Positions 15,078-23,317 of a stretch of DNA of 33,265 bases are shown one piece after another (position 1 is the stretch's first letter; every line of letters starts with the position of its first letter). The notes beneath the pieces were generated by a model. The model saw only the letters and a program-made list of their open reading frames with translations, searched no databases and was not told the DNA's origin. Origin of the DNA: an uncultured Scytonema sp. (GTDB lineage: Bacteria > Cyanobacteriota > Cyanobacteriia > Cyanobacteriales > Nostocaceae); assembly GCA_937873135.1 (NCBI GenBank), contig CALMVQ010000087.1, positions 1 to 33,265 on the forward strand. Direction: 5' to 3'. A program made the position numbers and the translations under genes.

Positions 15078-16751
15078 ATGGCAAAAGTTGCGTTACTGAT
15101 CGGGGTGAGTGAGTACGCAGATGGTGGACTAACTTCTCTTCCAGCGGCGGTCAAAGATATTATCGCAATGCAACGAGTTTTGCAGCACCCGGAAATAGGT
15201 GGGTTTGCGGCTACCGATGTCAGTGTGTTGCAAAACCCGCACCGCCTAGAAATGGAAAGGTCGCTCTATCACTTGTTTGCCAAGCGTAGAAAAGATGATT
15301 TGGTACTGCTGTATTTCTCCGGACACAGTATTAAAGACGAGACTGGTAAGCTTTATTTGGCGACGAGTGAAACTTACAAAGAGAATAATAGTACACTCGT
15401 AAAGCCAACAGCAGTTTCTGCTAGCTATATTCATGAAGTTATGAGTGAGAGTCGTTCCCAACGACAGGTCATTATCCTTGACTGTTGCTTCAGCGGTGCA
15501 TTTCCTCGTGGCATGACTGCAAAAGATGATGGTACTCTGGCAATAGAAGCCCAATTAGGTGGAGAAGGACGGGTAATTCTCACCTCTTCCACTTCCATGC
15601 AATACTCCTTTGAGCAACAAGGGTTGGATCTCTCAATTTATACCCATTATCTGTTAGAAGGCATTGCCACAGGAGCGGCTGACCAAGATAACGATGGCTG
15701 GATTTCGATTGATGAACTACATAGCTATGTCTTTGCCAAGGTGCGAGAAGCTGCACCAGCAATGAAACCAGAATTGTATCCTATGAAAGAAGGACACAAA
15801 ATTTTACTGGCAAAATCACCCAAAGATGACCCAAAGCTTAAATATCGCAAACAGGTAGAATTGCTGCTAAGGGAAAATGCAGGTGAACTTTCCCTCATCA
15901 ACCGCAGCTACTTAAACGAGTTACGCCATAACCTAGGACTACCAGAAAACGAGGCTGAGGCAATTGAAGTACAGGTATTGGAACCATACCACACATATAG
16001 AAAAAAAGTACAGCGCTATCAGCAAGTTTTAACAGAAGCACTACAATATCAGTATCCACTCTTACCGCGTGACGAAAAAGCCTTGCTCGGCTTTCAACAA
16101 CTACTGAACCTCACAGATACTGATGTCGCACCAATTCAAGCCCAAATCATTGCCCAACATCAAATCGAAACACAGGTAATACAAATATTCACTGAGGAAG
16201 CAGGACACAAGGAAGAGAATAAGGGCGAGGAAAATACCAAAAATTCCTCTCCTGCTTTCCCACTAGCTAACTCGTCTCATTCAAACACTCAGCAGGAGAA
16301 TCAAGACAATGAATACACCCGCTTGCGTGATTTACTGAAATCATGTCAATGGCGAGAAGCTGATGAAGAAACTGCGGCGGTGATGCAGAAAATAGCAGGT
16401 CGAGAAAAACAAGCTTGGGTGGATAAAGCAATTATCAAAAACTTTCCTTGTACAGATCTGAATATGATTAACAACCTTTGGTTAGAGTATAGCAATGGTC
16501 GCTTTGGCTTGAGCGTGCAACAGCAGATTTTTGCCAGTGTGAATCATAATTGGGATGAATTTGGCGATCGCATTGGTTGGTGTACCAAAAAGGGTTGGTT
16601 TCGTCGGTTTCGTGGAAGTGAAATTCATTGGAAAACCCACGCTGAACTCACATTTAACACAACTGCACCTGTTGGTCATCTCCCTATTTTGGTCGTGTGG
16701 GAGTGGCGAGAAAACCTATTGTTTCGGGTTCAAGCTTGTCAACAAGACTGA
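15078..16751 (+). CDS. Caspase-like protease with EF-hand and C-terminal GUN4 domain
   Basis: 557 residues from ATG at 15078, chosen because AGGGGG lies 7 bases upstream and MAKVALLIGVSEY is the normal start of the caspase domain; an ATG at 15018 adds 20 unconserved residues. Peptidase C14 domain: YFSGHSIKD (His83) and IILDCCFSG (Cys137), both catalytic residues present. Residues 202-213, DQDNDGWISIDE, form a canonical EF-hand loop, suggesting calcium control as in known metacaspases. Residues ~310-360 carry a linker module (ALQYQYPLL, LLNLTDTDVAPIQ) that is also in the protein at 19846. GUN4 spans ~413-535 (LRDLLKSCQWREADEETAAV, NFPCTDLNMINNLW, RFGLSVQQQI). GUN4 binds porphyrins in chlorophyll synthesis; here it may sense tetrapyrroles or bind a partner (inference). 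Confidence 0.88.
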   Translation: MAKVALLIGVSEYADGGLTSLPAAVKDIIAMQRVLQHPEIGGFAATDVSVLQNPHRLEMERSLYHLFAKRRKDDLVLLYFSGHSIKDETGKLYLATSETYKENNSTLVKPTAVSASYIHEVMSESRSQRQVIILDCCFSGAFPRGMTAKDDGTLAIEAQLGGEGRVILTSSTSMQYSFEQQGLDLSIYTHYLLEGIATGAADQDNDGWISIDELHSYVFAKVREAAPAMKPELYPMKEGHKILLAKSPKDDPKLKYRKQVELLLRENAGELSLINRSYLNELRHNLGLPENEAEAIEVQVLEPYHTYRKKVQRYQQVLTEALQYQYPLLPRDEKALLGFQQLLNLTDTDVAPIQAQIIAQHQIETQVIQIFTEEAGHKEENKGEENTKNSSPAFPLANSSHSNTQQENQDNEYTRLRDLLKSCQWREADEETAAVMQKIAGREKQAWVDKAIIKNFPCTDLNMINNLWLEYSNGRFGLSVQQQIFASVNHNWDEFGDRIGWCTKKGWFRRFRGSEIHWKTHAELTFNTTAPVGHLPILVVWEWRENLLFRVQACQQD

Positions 16752-16755
16752 TGAA

Positions 16756-19017
16756 TCACTCATCCTCGCTTCCGGACTGTCGAATATACGCTAGAAATGC
16801 AGCTGCTTCTGGTGGTACAGCTGTGAACCTAACACCAACATTAATCTGGTGATTTGCTGAAACTGCTATTACCTTAGCATAAATATCACCTAGTCTGCTG
16901 GCTTGTTCACCACCAGGCATCAGATTAATGAGTAGATTATTAAAGAGTTGCACCGGATGATCGGAGCGAAATTCAGCGCTGGTATTCGATAGCTTTATTA
17001 AACTACCCTCGAATACTTGCCCTGTAAGATGCTTCACTTCTAAAATCATAAACTGTAGTGAGATTTCCTGCACCATAGTTAACAGTATTTCTTCAGCTTT
17101 GGGCAAACATAGGTTAAATCTGCCACCTACACCCCCAACATCGTAAATTGTGATCGGTTCTTCGATTCCCCTAATCTCGACTTGCCTTTGCCCATCCACT
17201 CGCAAAATCGAGCCCGCATCTTTAAAAGTATCTTTAGAAACAAGAACTTGCCCGCCTACAGTATAAGATTCTATTCGGGAAGCCAAATTCACATTTCTTC
17301 CGCTCACTGTGTATTTGGCACGTCGTTGAGAGCCGATATTGCCTGCTAAAACCTCACCAGTATGAATGCCAATGCCCATTTCTAAAGGTGGTAGATCCCT
17401 AGTGGCAAGTTTTGTATTGATCCGATCCATTGTTAATTGCATAGCAATAGCACAAGCAACTGCTCTGGTTGCATCATCTTTGCGTTGAATCGGTGCGCCA
17501 AAAATCACAAAAATCCCATCACCCATGAAATCACTGATAGTTCCTTGATACTGGTTAACAACATCGATTATCTCTTCAAGATAGAGGTTGACAATCTCTA
17601 CTGCTGTTTCTGGGGAAAGACGCTCTGATGTCACAGAAAATCCTAGTAAACTTGATAATAGCAGCGTGACTTTTCGCCTTTCACCTCCAAGTTTCAAGCC
17701 CCCAGGCGTCTCCAACAAATTAGCGACAACTTCATCTGTAATGTAACGTCCAAAGGCTTGACGCATCCCATTTGTCGTTCGGGCAATGTAAGCGGTGATT
17801 GTCATACTAGACAATAACAAAGCCAACATTCCTGGAACGACTGGAATCCAAAATCCTGATAAAAAAGCCAGGTAACTACCATAGACGACTGCGCCACCCA
17901 ATAGCACAATACTGACAACTGTTAACGGCAAACCAGCAGTCATTCCCAGAAAAACTTTTTGATTGGGGAGTTTGCGATAGCGCTGTGTCCAACTCAATGT
18001 AGCCCCCAGACATGCAAAACCAAAAATCCACAGTGATTCTACTAACTTTGACCAAACTTGAATCTGGGGGCGGCTTTCCAGTGCCGCACTTAAAAGCTGA
18101 CTGGCTACATCAGCATGAATTTCCATCCCAGTAAATGCTTTAGGACTTTGACCTAGAAATCCACTACTATAAGGAGTATAAAACATGTCTCCACTGCTTT
18201 CTGCTGTTACACCTATTAAAACAATACGGTCACGTACCAAATTCTTGGGTATTTGCTGTTCTAAAACATTGGTTATGGAAACTTTACGAAATCCCCGCTG
18301 CAAACTACGAAAGTTAGCTAATATCTGAGTCCCACCTGCATCTGCTCTCACATATCCGCCATCATTTGCCTCAAAGCGAACTAAGACTGTTTTACCTAAC
18401 TTATACTGACGATGTTGACTTTGGGTCGGAGGAATTGGTTGGAGAGTAATCTTTTGAGCTTCTAGATAGTTCAAAGCTAGCTGTGCGCCTAAACTATTGT
18501 TATCTTTTACTGTTAGCAGACTACGCCTAATCTTACCGTCTGGATCTATCACTAAATCATTTGCGCTTACCTGTCCCCGTTTGCTGAGAGTTTCTGGTGG
18601 GTTAACAGCAAAACCAGAGCGATCGCCAATCACCTTTTCAATACCAATCAAGTTCGGCGTAGTTTCAAAAACCTTTTCCAACTCCTGATGACCGGGCTCC
18701 ACTGGTAAGTCCCGATAAATATCTAAACCGATCGCTCTGGGTTGCTGCTGTTTTAGAATATTCAGTAACTGGGCAAGTTTACCATCAGATATAGGCCATT
18801 TGGCTTTACGTATATCTGATTCATTCACTTCAACAATCACAATTCGTGTATCTAGAGGCTCCAAGGGACGGAGGCGAAAAAATTCATCCAACGCTGCCAA
18901 TTCAAACGACTGTAGCAAACCGCAAGTACGTAACCCAAGCAACACAAATGTTATGCTAGGAGCCGTAATCCAAATAGCACGCCATTGCCATATTTGCTTT
19001 TTAATATTTGCCCACAT
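16756..19017 (-). CDS. CHASE2 - class III cyclase-like - PilZ-like membrane protein, cyclase probably inactive
   Basis: 753 residues from ATG at 19017; a GTG at 19089 would add 24 residues. A first membrane segment (IWITAPSITFVLLGL) leads to an extracytoplasmic CHASE2 sensor domain (DTRIVIVEVNESDI to RDRIVLIGVTAESSGDMFYT), then three membrane segments (about 325-410). The cyclase homology domain follows (RRKVTLLLSSLLGFS to GIEEPITIYDVGG), with a PilZ-like C-terminus (GVRFTAVPPEAAAFL). In the cyclase the first metal aspartate is Ser (LLSSLLGFS where LMSDLRGFT is usual) and the position before NVN is Arg (VSGRNVN); the second metal Asp (FMGDG), the Lys of AKYT and the NLASR Asn/Arg remain. Cyclase activity is therefore doubtful; a nucleotide-binding sensor role is possible. 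It ends 4 bp from the convergent caspase gene. Confidence 0.85.
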   Translation of the reverse strand: MWANIKKQIWQWRAIWITAPSITFVLLGLRTCGLLQSFELAALDEFFRLRPLEPLDTRIVIVEVNESDIRKAKWPISDGKLAQLLNILKQQQPRAIGLDIYRDLPVEPGHQELEKVFETTPNLIGIEKVIGDRSGFAVNPPETLSKRGQVSANDLVIDPDGKIRRSLLTVKDNNSLGAQLALNYLEAQKITLQPIPPTQSQHRQYKLGKTVLVRFEANDGGYVRADAGGTQILANFRSLQRGFRKVSITNVLEQQIPKNLVRDRIVLIGVTAESSGDMFYTPYSSGFLGQSPKAFTGMEIHADVASQLLSAALESRPQIQVWSKLVESLWIFGFACLGATLSWTQRYRKLPNQKVFLGMTAGLPLTVVSIVLLGGAVVYGSYLAFLSGFWIPVVPGMLALLLSSMTITAYIARTTNGMRQAFGRYITDEVVANLLETPGGLKLGGERRKVTLLLSSLLGFSVTSERLSPETAVEIVNLYLEEIIDVVNQYQGTISDFMGDGIFVIFGAPIQRKDDATRAVACAIAMQLTMDRINTKLATRDLPPLEMGIGIHTGEVLAGNIGSQRRAKYTVSGRNVNLASRIESYTVGGQVLVSKDTFKDAGSILRVDGQRQVEIRGIEEPITIYDVGGVGGRFNLCLPKAEEILLTMVQEISLQFMILEVKHLTGQVFEGSLIKLSNTSAEFRSDHPVQLFNNLLINLMPGGEQASRLGDIYAKVIAVSANHQINVGVRFTAVPPEAAAFLAYIRQSGSEDE

Positions 19018-19412
19018 AGGACTACTTTTACAATAACCAAATTTCCAAAGCACTGATTTGTTCAGTTTCCACTTGTTGTACCATAGCACTATGGGCTAAC
19101 TGGGCTTGTTTACTAGCTGCAGTGATGACTCGAAGTTACTGACACCACCTAGCATCAATCACTGTCACCCTAATTTATGGTGCGTTTGCCTTGAAGTATG
19201 CTGAACTGGTAAATGTAAATGTTCAGGTTTATGCTTGGATACATCTTGAGTATGCGCTTTTTCAGACTGTAAAGCAATATTGCTGCTGATCGCCCACAAA
19301 TAAGGGAAACAATTCTTTACCTATCAAATGGACAAGATACGATTTCAGAAGCTGGTAGTCCTAAAGATGAATGCATGAGAGAAGAGATCTGGATACAATT
19401 GAATATTGCGCT
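19018..19412. other. Intergenic stretch upstream of the CHASE2 gene
   Basis: About 395 bp with no supported gene; should contain the promoter of the leftward CHASE2-cyclase gene. Ends at the IS1 remnant. Confidence 0.4.
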
Positions 19413-19675
19413 ATGCTTGTTGCTCGTCCTGCTTGCCCAAATTGTCAGTCTAAAGATGTGGTGAAAACAGTCGTACTCGTCATAGGAAACAGAATTATAA
19501 ATGTCGAAACGGTGGGTGGTAGTTCGTCGAAGTTCCACAGTGGCAAATGATTTTAGAGGAAACCAAAGGCATCATAGATCGGCTGTTGTTAGAGAAACGT
19601 CATTTATAGTGATTTCTGGTCAGCTTATAGTGTAGCCCTACCGTGCAAGCGGCATCATGATTTGTATAGTGCGTA
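19413..19675 (+). pseudogene. IS1-family transposase remnant (zinc-ribbon part plus catalytic fragment)
   Basis: ATG at 19413 gives MLVARPACPNCQSKDVVK, a zinc-ribbon InsA start; it then shifts frame and reads SRTRHRKQNYKCRNGGW, stop, FVEVPQWQMILEETKGIIDR LLLEK. After an internal deletion, DFWSAYSVALPCKRHH follows (about 19611-19660), from the catalytic DDE half of InsB. Stops, frameshift and deletion make it dead. Its sequence type differs from that of the remnant at 8866. Confidence 0.75.
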
Positions 19676-19845
19676 AGTTCTAGTAACGACAAAAGAAAAG
19701 TTGAATAAATAAATTTTTTGACTTTTGACTTTTGACTTCTCCGTAGGGGCTGTTAGGTATCGCATTTGCGAAACGCTAATTTTGTCGTGGAAAAAGAGGC
19801 TGTAATCAATCTTTAAGAAACTCGGAAATACCTACATGCTATAGT
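19676..19845. other. Short intergenic region with TTTTGACT tandem copies
   Basis: Three tandem copies of TTTTGAC-like sequence at about 19717-19738, then an AT-rich stretch. It lies after the stop of the leftward EAD1-CHAT-GUN4 gene, so it may hold its terminator, but no clear hairpin is seen. Confidence 0.4.
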
Positions 19846-21579
19846 TTACAAGCCAGGATGCGAGAGAAGAGACAGCCAACAGGAAGAAAGAAGAATATTT
19901 AAAATAACTGGGAGATGTCCTATAGGTGCTGAGGTGTCAAAAGTTACCTCAAAATACTCTTTCCACTCTTTATTCATCCCCTTCCCATATCCCTTTGTCC
20001 AACCAACGCGATTGCCAAACTTCTCGACTTTTTGACCAAGGCTTTTCCAGATGCGCTTTTGTACACTAAAGCCAAATTTCCCTTTACTGTATTTTACCCA
20101 AAGTTGGTCAATAGTGCGTAAGTCAGTACATGGAAATTTTTCGATAGATTGAGTATTTAGCCAGCCTTCTTCTTCTCTACCAGTTGCTTTAAGCATGACA
20201 GCGAAAGTTTCTTTATCTGCTGCTTTCCATTTCTGGGCTGTTAGCAAGTCGCGGAGTTGGGTGTAGTCTACATTGCAATCGCTGCTGAGATCATCATCTG
20301 CATTAGAAATAGGTGCAGATGATTTCCTTTGTTCTTGTTGTTTAAATTCTGCTTGTCGCCTTTGATTTTCTAATATTATCTGCTCTTGTTCTCGCTTGAT
20401 AGCTTCCTGCTGACGTTCATCTTTAGCTTGCTTCGGTGCCAGCAATCGTTCTTCAATAGGCACTACATCTTCATCCCGTATACCTAAAGACTGCTGAAAA
20501 TCTTTTAATCCATTGTAAACGAATTTATCTAGTGGATACCCAGCTTTTAATGCCTGATACAATTCCTGCTCATAACGCCGCAGGTTATTTTCATATTCAA
20601 GTTGTTCTCTTTGTCGTTGTACCCTCTGGGCTTCTTGTTCATTACGATTAGAACTTCCATCGTTGTTTCGATTTATTGATTCTATCTCCCTTTGAGCAAT
20701 ACCCAATTTCCATATTGAAGGTATTGTACCCTGTAAAAGGTTTTCTAATTGAATGGCAACGATCCCCTCATCAAAGGCTCTTTGAATCACATTTTTATTA
20801 TCAATATTGTCATATCCCAGCCCATCATAAAATCCTTGACCAAATACAATCGCTGCTCTGTCCTCAATTGGATGGTTCATGCCAATTACATAATTAATAT
20901 GTTTACTAATTGCTTCAGCAGGTAGGGCTGAATAACAGGCATTAAGTAATATACATTTTACATAATCAGTATGTAGCTTAAATAATGCTGCAAGTGCTGT
21001 TGGTAACACAGCTTTATGGTTTCCGCCATCATCCTCCAATACTAAACTGCCATCCTCCATGCCATGTCCGCAGAAATGCACAATTTGAGGACGTTCTTCT
21101 GCAAGTGTTCTACGAATGTCTTGGGGGCGTACAGCAGTTCTAATTTTAATTTCAAATGAATCTCGTTTGACTGCCCGTTTGATGGCTTCTTCTATTTCCC
21201 GGATTTCTTTATCTAAACGCAAGGAATTGGGAAGCGCTGCCAATAGCAAAATTTTCTGCTGTTGATTACTGGGCTGTTGGGGTATATTAGGTGAGGAAGC
21301 TTGAGTTATTTCCTCTGTCAACAATTCTTGTACAATTACTTGCAAAAGCAGGTTTCCACAATTCTCGTTATATGCAGCACGAATGAGTTCTTCAAGCCAT
21401 CCCTGAGCCTCGGCTGTTTGTATTAATTTGAAGACAATTTCTTGTAAGTCGCTTTCTCTAGTAATTTCGTTTAGGTTTTTTTCCAATTCAAAATATAACA
21501 GCCGTTCAAGTAATGATTTACTTGGAAAAGCACTGATTAAAGCTTTTTGTAGTTGTTTAAGCTGCTGACGAGATGGCAT
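19846..21579 (-). CDS. EAD1 - CHAT - GUN4 multidomain protein
   Basis: 577 residues. Residues 1-85 (LQKALISAFPSKSLLERLLY, LNEITRESDLQEIVFKLIQ, AEAQGWLEELIRAAY) match the effector-associated death-like domain EAD1, an adaptor that joins parts of cyanobacterial conflict and cell-death systems. The CHAT protease domain follows (~108-300) with IVHFCGHGMED (His172) and CILLNACYSALPA (Cys215), both catalytic residues present. A charged coiled coil covers ~315-420 and contains the linker module ALKAGYPLDKFVYNGLKDFQ and LGIRDEDVVPIEERL. GUN4 covers ~439-555 (YTQLRDLLTAQKWKAADKET, FPCTDLRTIDQLWVKYSKGK), ending in a short hydrophobic tail. Both linker and GUN4 are close to those of the caspase protein at 15078. 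It follows the RHH gene by 53 bp on the same strand, probably as an operon. Likely a self-activated protease in stress or defence (inference). Confidence 0.88.
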   Translation of the reverse strand: MPSRQQLKQLQKALISAFPSKSLLERLLYFELEKNLNEITRESDLQEIVFKLIQTAEAQGWLEELIRAAYNENCGNLLLQVIVQELLTEEITQASSPNIPQQPSNQQQKILLLAALPNSLRLDKEIREIEEAIKRAVKRDSFEIKIRTAVRPQDIRRTLAEERPQIVHFCGHGMEDGSLVLEDDGGNHKAVLPTALAALFKLHTDYVKCILLNACYSALPAEAISKHINYVIGMNHPIEDRAAIVFGQGFYDGLGYDNIDNKNVIQRAFDEGIVAIQLENLLQGTIPSIWKLGIAQREIESINRNNDGSSNRNEQEAQRVQRQREQLEYENNLRRYEQELYQALKAGYPLDKFVYNGLKDFQQSLGIRDEDVVPIEERLLAPKQAKDERQQEAIKREQEQIILENQRRQAEFKQQEQRKSSAPISNADDDLSSDCNVDYTQLRDLLTAQKWKAADKETFAVMLKATGREEEGWLNTQSIEKFPCTDLRTIDQLWVKYSKGKFGFSVQKRIWKSLGQKVEKFGNRVGWTKGYGKGMNKEWKEYFEVTFDTSAPIGHLPVILNILLSSCWLSLLSHPGL

Positions 21580-21632
21580 TTATTTTTCAATAAAAGTTAA
21601 ATTTATTTACAGATAAGTAACAACAATAACTG

Positions 21633-21842
21633 CTATTTTTCGCTCTTTACCTCCAGCGCTGCCATCCTTTCCTCAAGCTCAAAAACTCTACGTATCAACG
21701 GCACGTCATCAGCACAGCCTAAGTAATGTGCCAAAGCGTCGATCATGACCCTGGTTTTCGTTGTACCAGTTTGCTGAGCATAAGCGTTAAGCCGTTCATC
21801 CAGCTTTTCTGGAAGTCGGATACTAAATTGCAGTGAAGCCAT
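21633..21842 (-). CDS. Ribbon-helix-helix (CopG/MetJ-type) DNA-binding protein
   Basis: 69 residues: LQFSIRLPEKLDERLNAYAQ is the RHH beta strand and first helix, TGTTKTRVMIDALAHYLG the second helix, and EERMAALEVKSEK a short coiled-coil tail. Such proteins dimerise and repress their own operon, often as antitoxins. It lies 53 bp upstream of the EAD1-CHAT-GUN4 gene on the same strand, so it probably controls that gene. A toxin-antitoxin relation with the CHAT protein is possible but has no direct sequence support. Confidence 0.85.
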   Translation of the reverse strand: MASLQFSIRLPEKLDERLNAYAQQTGTTKTRVMIDALAHYLGCADDVPLIRRVFELEERMAALEVKSEK

Positions 21843-22308
21843 ACTCTAATTCTGTACAGCAATGTATGAGAGTGAATGACAACTCTATTATGTACTGTAA
21901 TCGAGAAAAAGTACTTCAGTTGGGTTCGTAGGACAACAAATGAGGGAAGCCATTCTTGCAAGCTGGAATCTGTAATATCGACCACAAGCGAAATCACTAG
22001 GGTAGCAGCTTTTTGCCATCGGTTGTCAAGGGTGGGACTTAAACAAAAATTAAGCCCAAATGTACCCCAAACTGGCGATAGGCGCGGCAACTACGTCACG
22101 ATTATGGGTCAACCAATCAAAAAATCGAAAAGACATAACTGTTCTAAAGGCTCTCTCTGCGTAGGTAAAGGAGATGCACAGGAGTAGTCTCTGGATCAAT
22201 GATGGTCATTATGAAATGAATATGCAAGTTATTCGCTCATTAGCTTACGACAGAGGTTGATGCCTGGTTTTGTTAAATTGAGATCGCTAGAGAAAGGCGA
22301 TCGCACTT
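21843..22308. other. Intergenic stretch with a relic of an Uma2 gene end
   Basis: Should hold the promoter of the leftward RHH operon. No intact gene. The only recognisable content is the 33-bp match at 22173-22205 to the end of the Uma2 gene at 7734, and a HIP1 octamer at about 22298 in the leader of the next gene. Confidence 0.5.
22173..22205 (+). repeat. Relic of an Uma2 gene 3' end
   Basis: 32 of 33 bases equal 8502-8534 (begin GATGCA, end CTCTGGATCAATGATGG), which spans the last codons, the stop and the first downstream bases of the Uma2 gene at 7734. It indicates a second copy of that gene type that was deleted here, leaving only its end, directly upstream of two other Uma2 genes. Confidence 0.65.
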
Positions 22309-22878
22309 ATGGTAAAAGCACCTGTAAAAACATTTACGCTGGAAGATTTTCTGAAACTACCTGAAACTAAACCTGCCAGTGAGTACATTAATGGAAAAAT
22401 AATTCAAAAACCTATGCCTCAAGGAAAGCACAGCATTCTTCAAGGTGAACTGGTAACTGCGATCAATGCCGTAGTCAAGAGTCAGAGAATTGCCTTTGCT
22501 TTCCCGGAATTGCGCTGTACCTTTGGCGGACGTTCCATCGTGCCAGATGTCGCAGTTTTTGCTTGGGATAGAATACCTATTGATGAGAATGGGGATATTG
22601 CCAATGTATTCAAGGCTGCTCCCGATTGGACAATTGAGATTCTTTCTGCCGATCAAAGTCATACCAAAGTCACTGGGAATATCATACATTGTCTGAATCA
22701 TGGTATCCTCTTAGGTTGGTTGCTCGATCCAGATGAGCGCTTAGTATTGGTTTATCCACCTGGAAAGCAGCCAGAACTGTTGCAGGAAGAGGCGGATGTG
22801 CTACCCGTTCCAGACTTAGTAACATTAAAGTTAACAGTCGGGGATTTGTTTGGTTGGTTGCAGGTGGGTAGTAAGTAA
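22309..22878 (+). CDS. Uma2-family endonuclease-like protein, tandem copy 1
   Basis: 189 residues. Uma2 features: MVKAPVKTFTLEDFLKLPET, SEYINGKIIQKPMPQGKHS (Glu and Lys of the PD-(D/E)XK-like core), LRCTFGGRSIVPDVAVFAWD, PDWTIEILSADQS, a NHGILLGWLLDPDERLVLVY strand pair, and the C-terminal LTVGDLFGWL. All core acids are present. It is about 85 percent identical by eye to the copy at 23318, including the leader with a HIP1 octamer just before the start codon. Cellular role unknown. Confidence 0.85.
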   Translation: MVKAPVKTFTLEDFLKLPETKPASEYINGKIIQKPMPQGKHSILQGELVTAINAVVKSQRIAFAFPELRCTFGGRSIVPDVAVFAWDRIPIDENGDIANVFKAAPDWTIEILSADQSHTKVTGNIIHCLNHGILLGWLLDPDERLVLVYPPGKQPELLQEEADVLPVPDLVTLKLTVGDLFGWLQVGSK

Positions 22879-22889
22879 AATTTAATCCA

Positions 22890-22917
22890 GTAGGGGCGAA
22901 CGGCTGTTCGCCCTTAC
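22890..22917. repeat. Dispersed 28-bp palindrome
   Basis: GTAGGGGCGAACGG, CTGTTCGCCCTTAC: near-perfect palindrome just after the Uma2 stop; may act as an mRNA end. Other copies are at 4800-4827 and within 30279-30375. Confidence 0.7.
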
Positions 22918-23078
22918 CAAGGTTGTGGTTCATAGAGCGTGAAAACAGCTGTAATACCTCTTCTCCAGGGAGCGGGAGAAGACCTCATGCTTGCTCTGAC
23001 TCACTGTCCACCATCCGAGGTACTGAAAATATACGCATCATATTGAAGAAATTCTGTCAATGCGTAAGTCCTAGAAAT

Positions 23079-23211
23079 CAGCCCTTTCAAGGTGGTGAAA
23101 TTCGGAACGAAAATTGGTCATTTCAACATTCAAAAAGCCCAAAATCAGAGCGGAGGATTCAAGAGGTAGCACTGAAACAACGTATCTTCGTTGGTCACCT
23201 TGAAAGGACTG
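23079..23211. mobile_element. MITE, 133 bp, with 11-bp target duplication
   Basis: Termini CAGCCCTTTCAAGGTGGTGA (left) and, inverted, CAGTCCTTTCAAGGTGACCA (right). The element is flanked on both sides by the same 11 bases, GTCCTAGAAAT (23068-23078 and 23212-23222). No coding capacity. The long duplication would fit a parent transposase of an IS4-like group, but the parent is not in the window. Confidence 0.8.
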
Positions 23212-23317
23212 GTCCTAGAAATTTTGGATGCTAGCTCTATTTCCGCGCCAGGGGTACTACAGTGATTCATCCCTGCTTTTGTTAGATTGAGATGAAGAGT
23301 GAAAGGCGATCGCACTT

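Noticed and set aside
8866-19675. The two IS1-family remnants in the same orientation as ends of a composite transposon carrying the CHAT-caspase cluster
   Set aside because: The remnants belong to different IS1 sequence types (VEGENTRLRHYLARLHRKT type against DFWSAY...KRHH type) and are decayed to different degrees, so they were not a matched pair.
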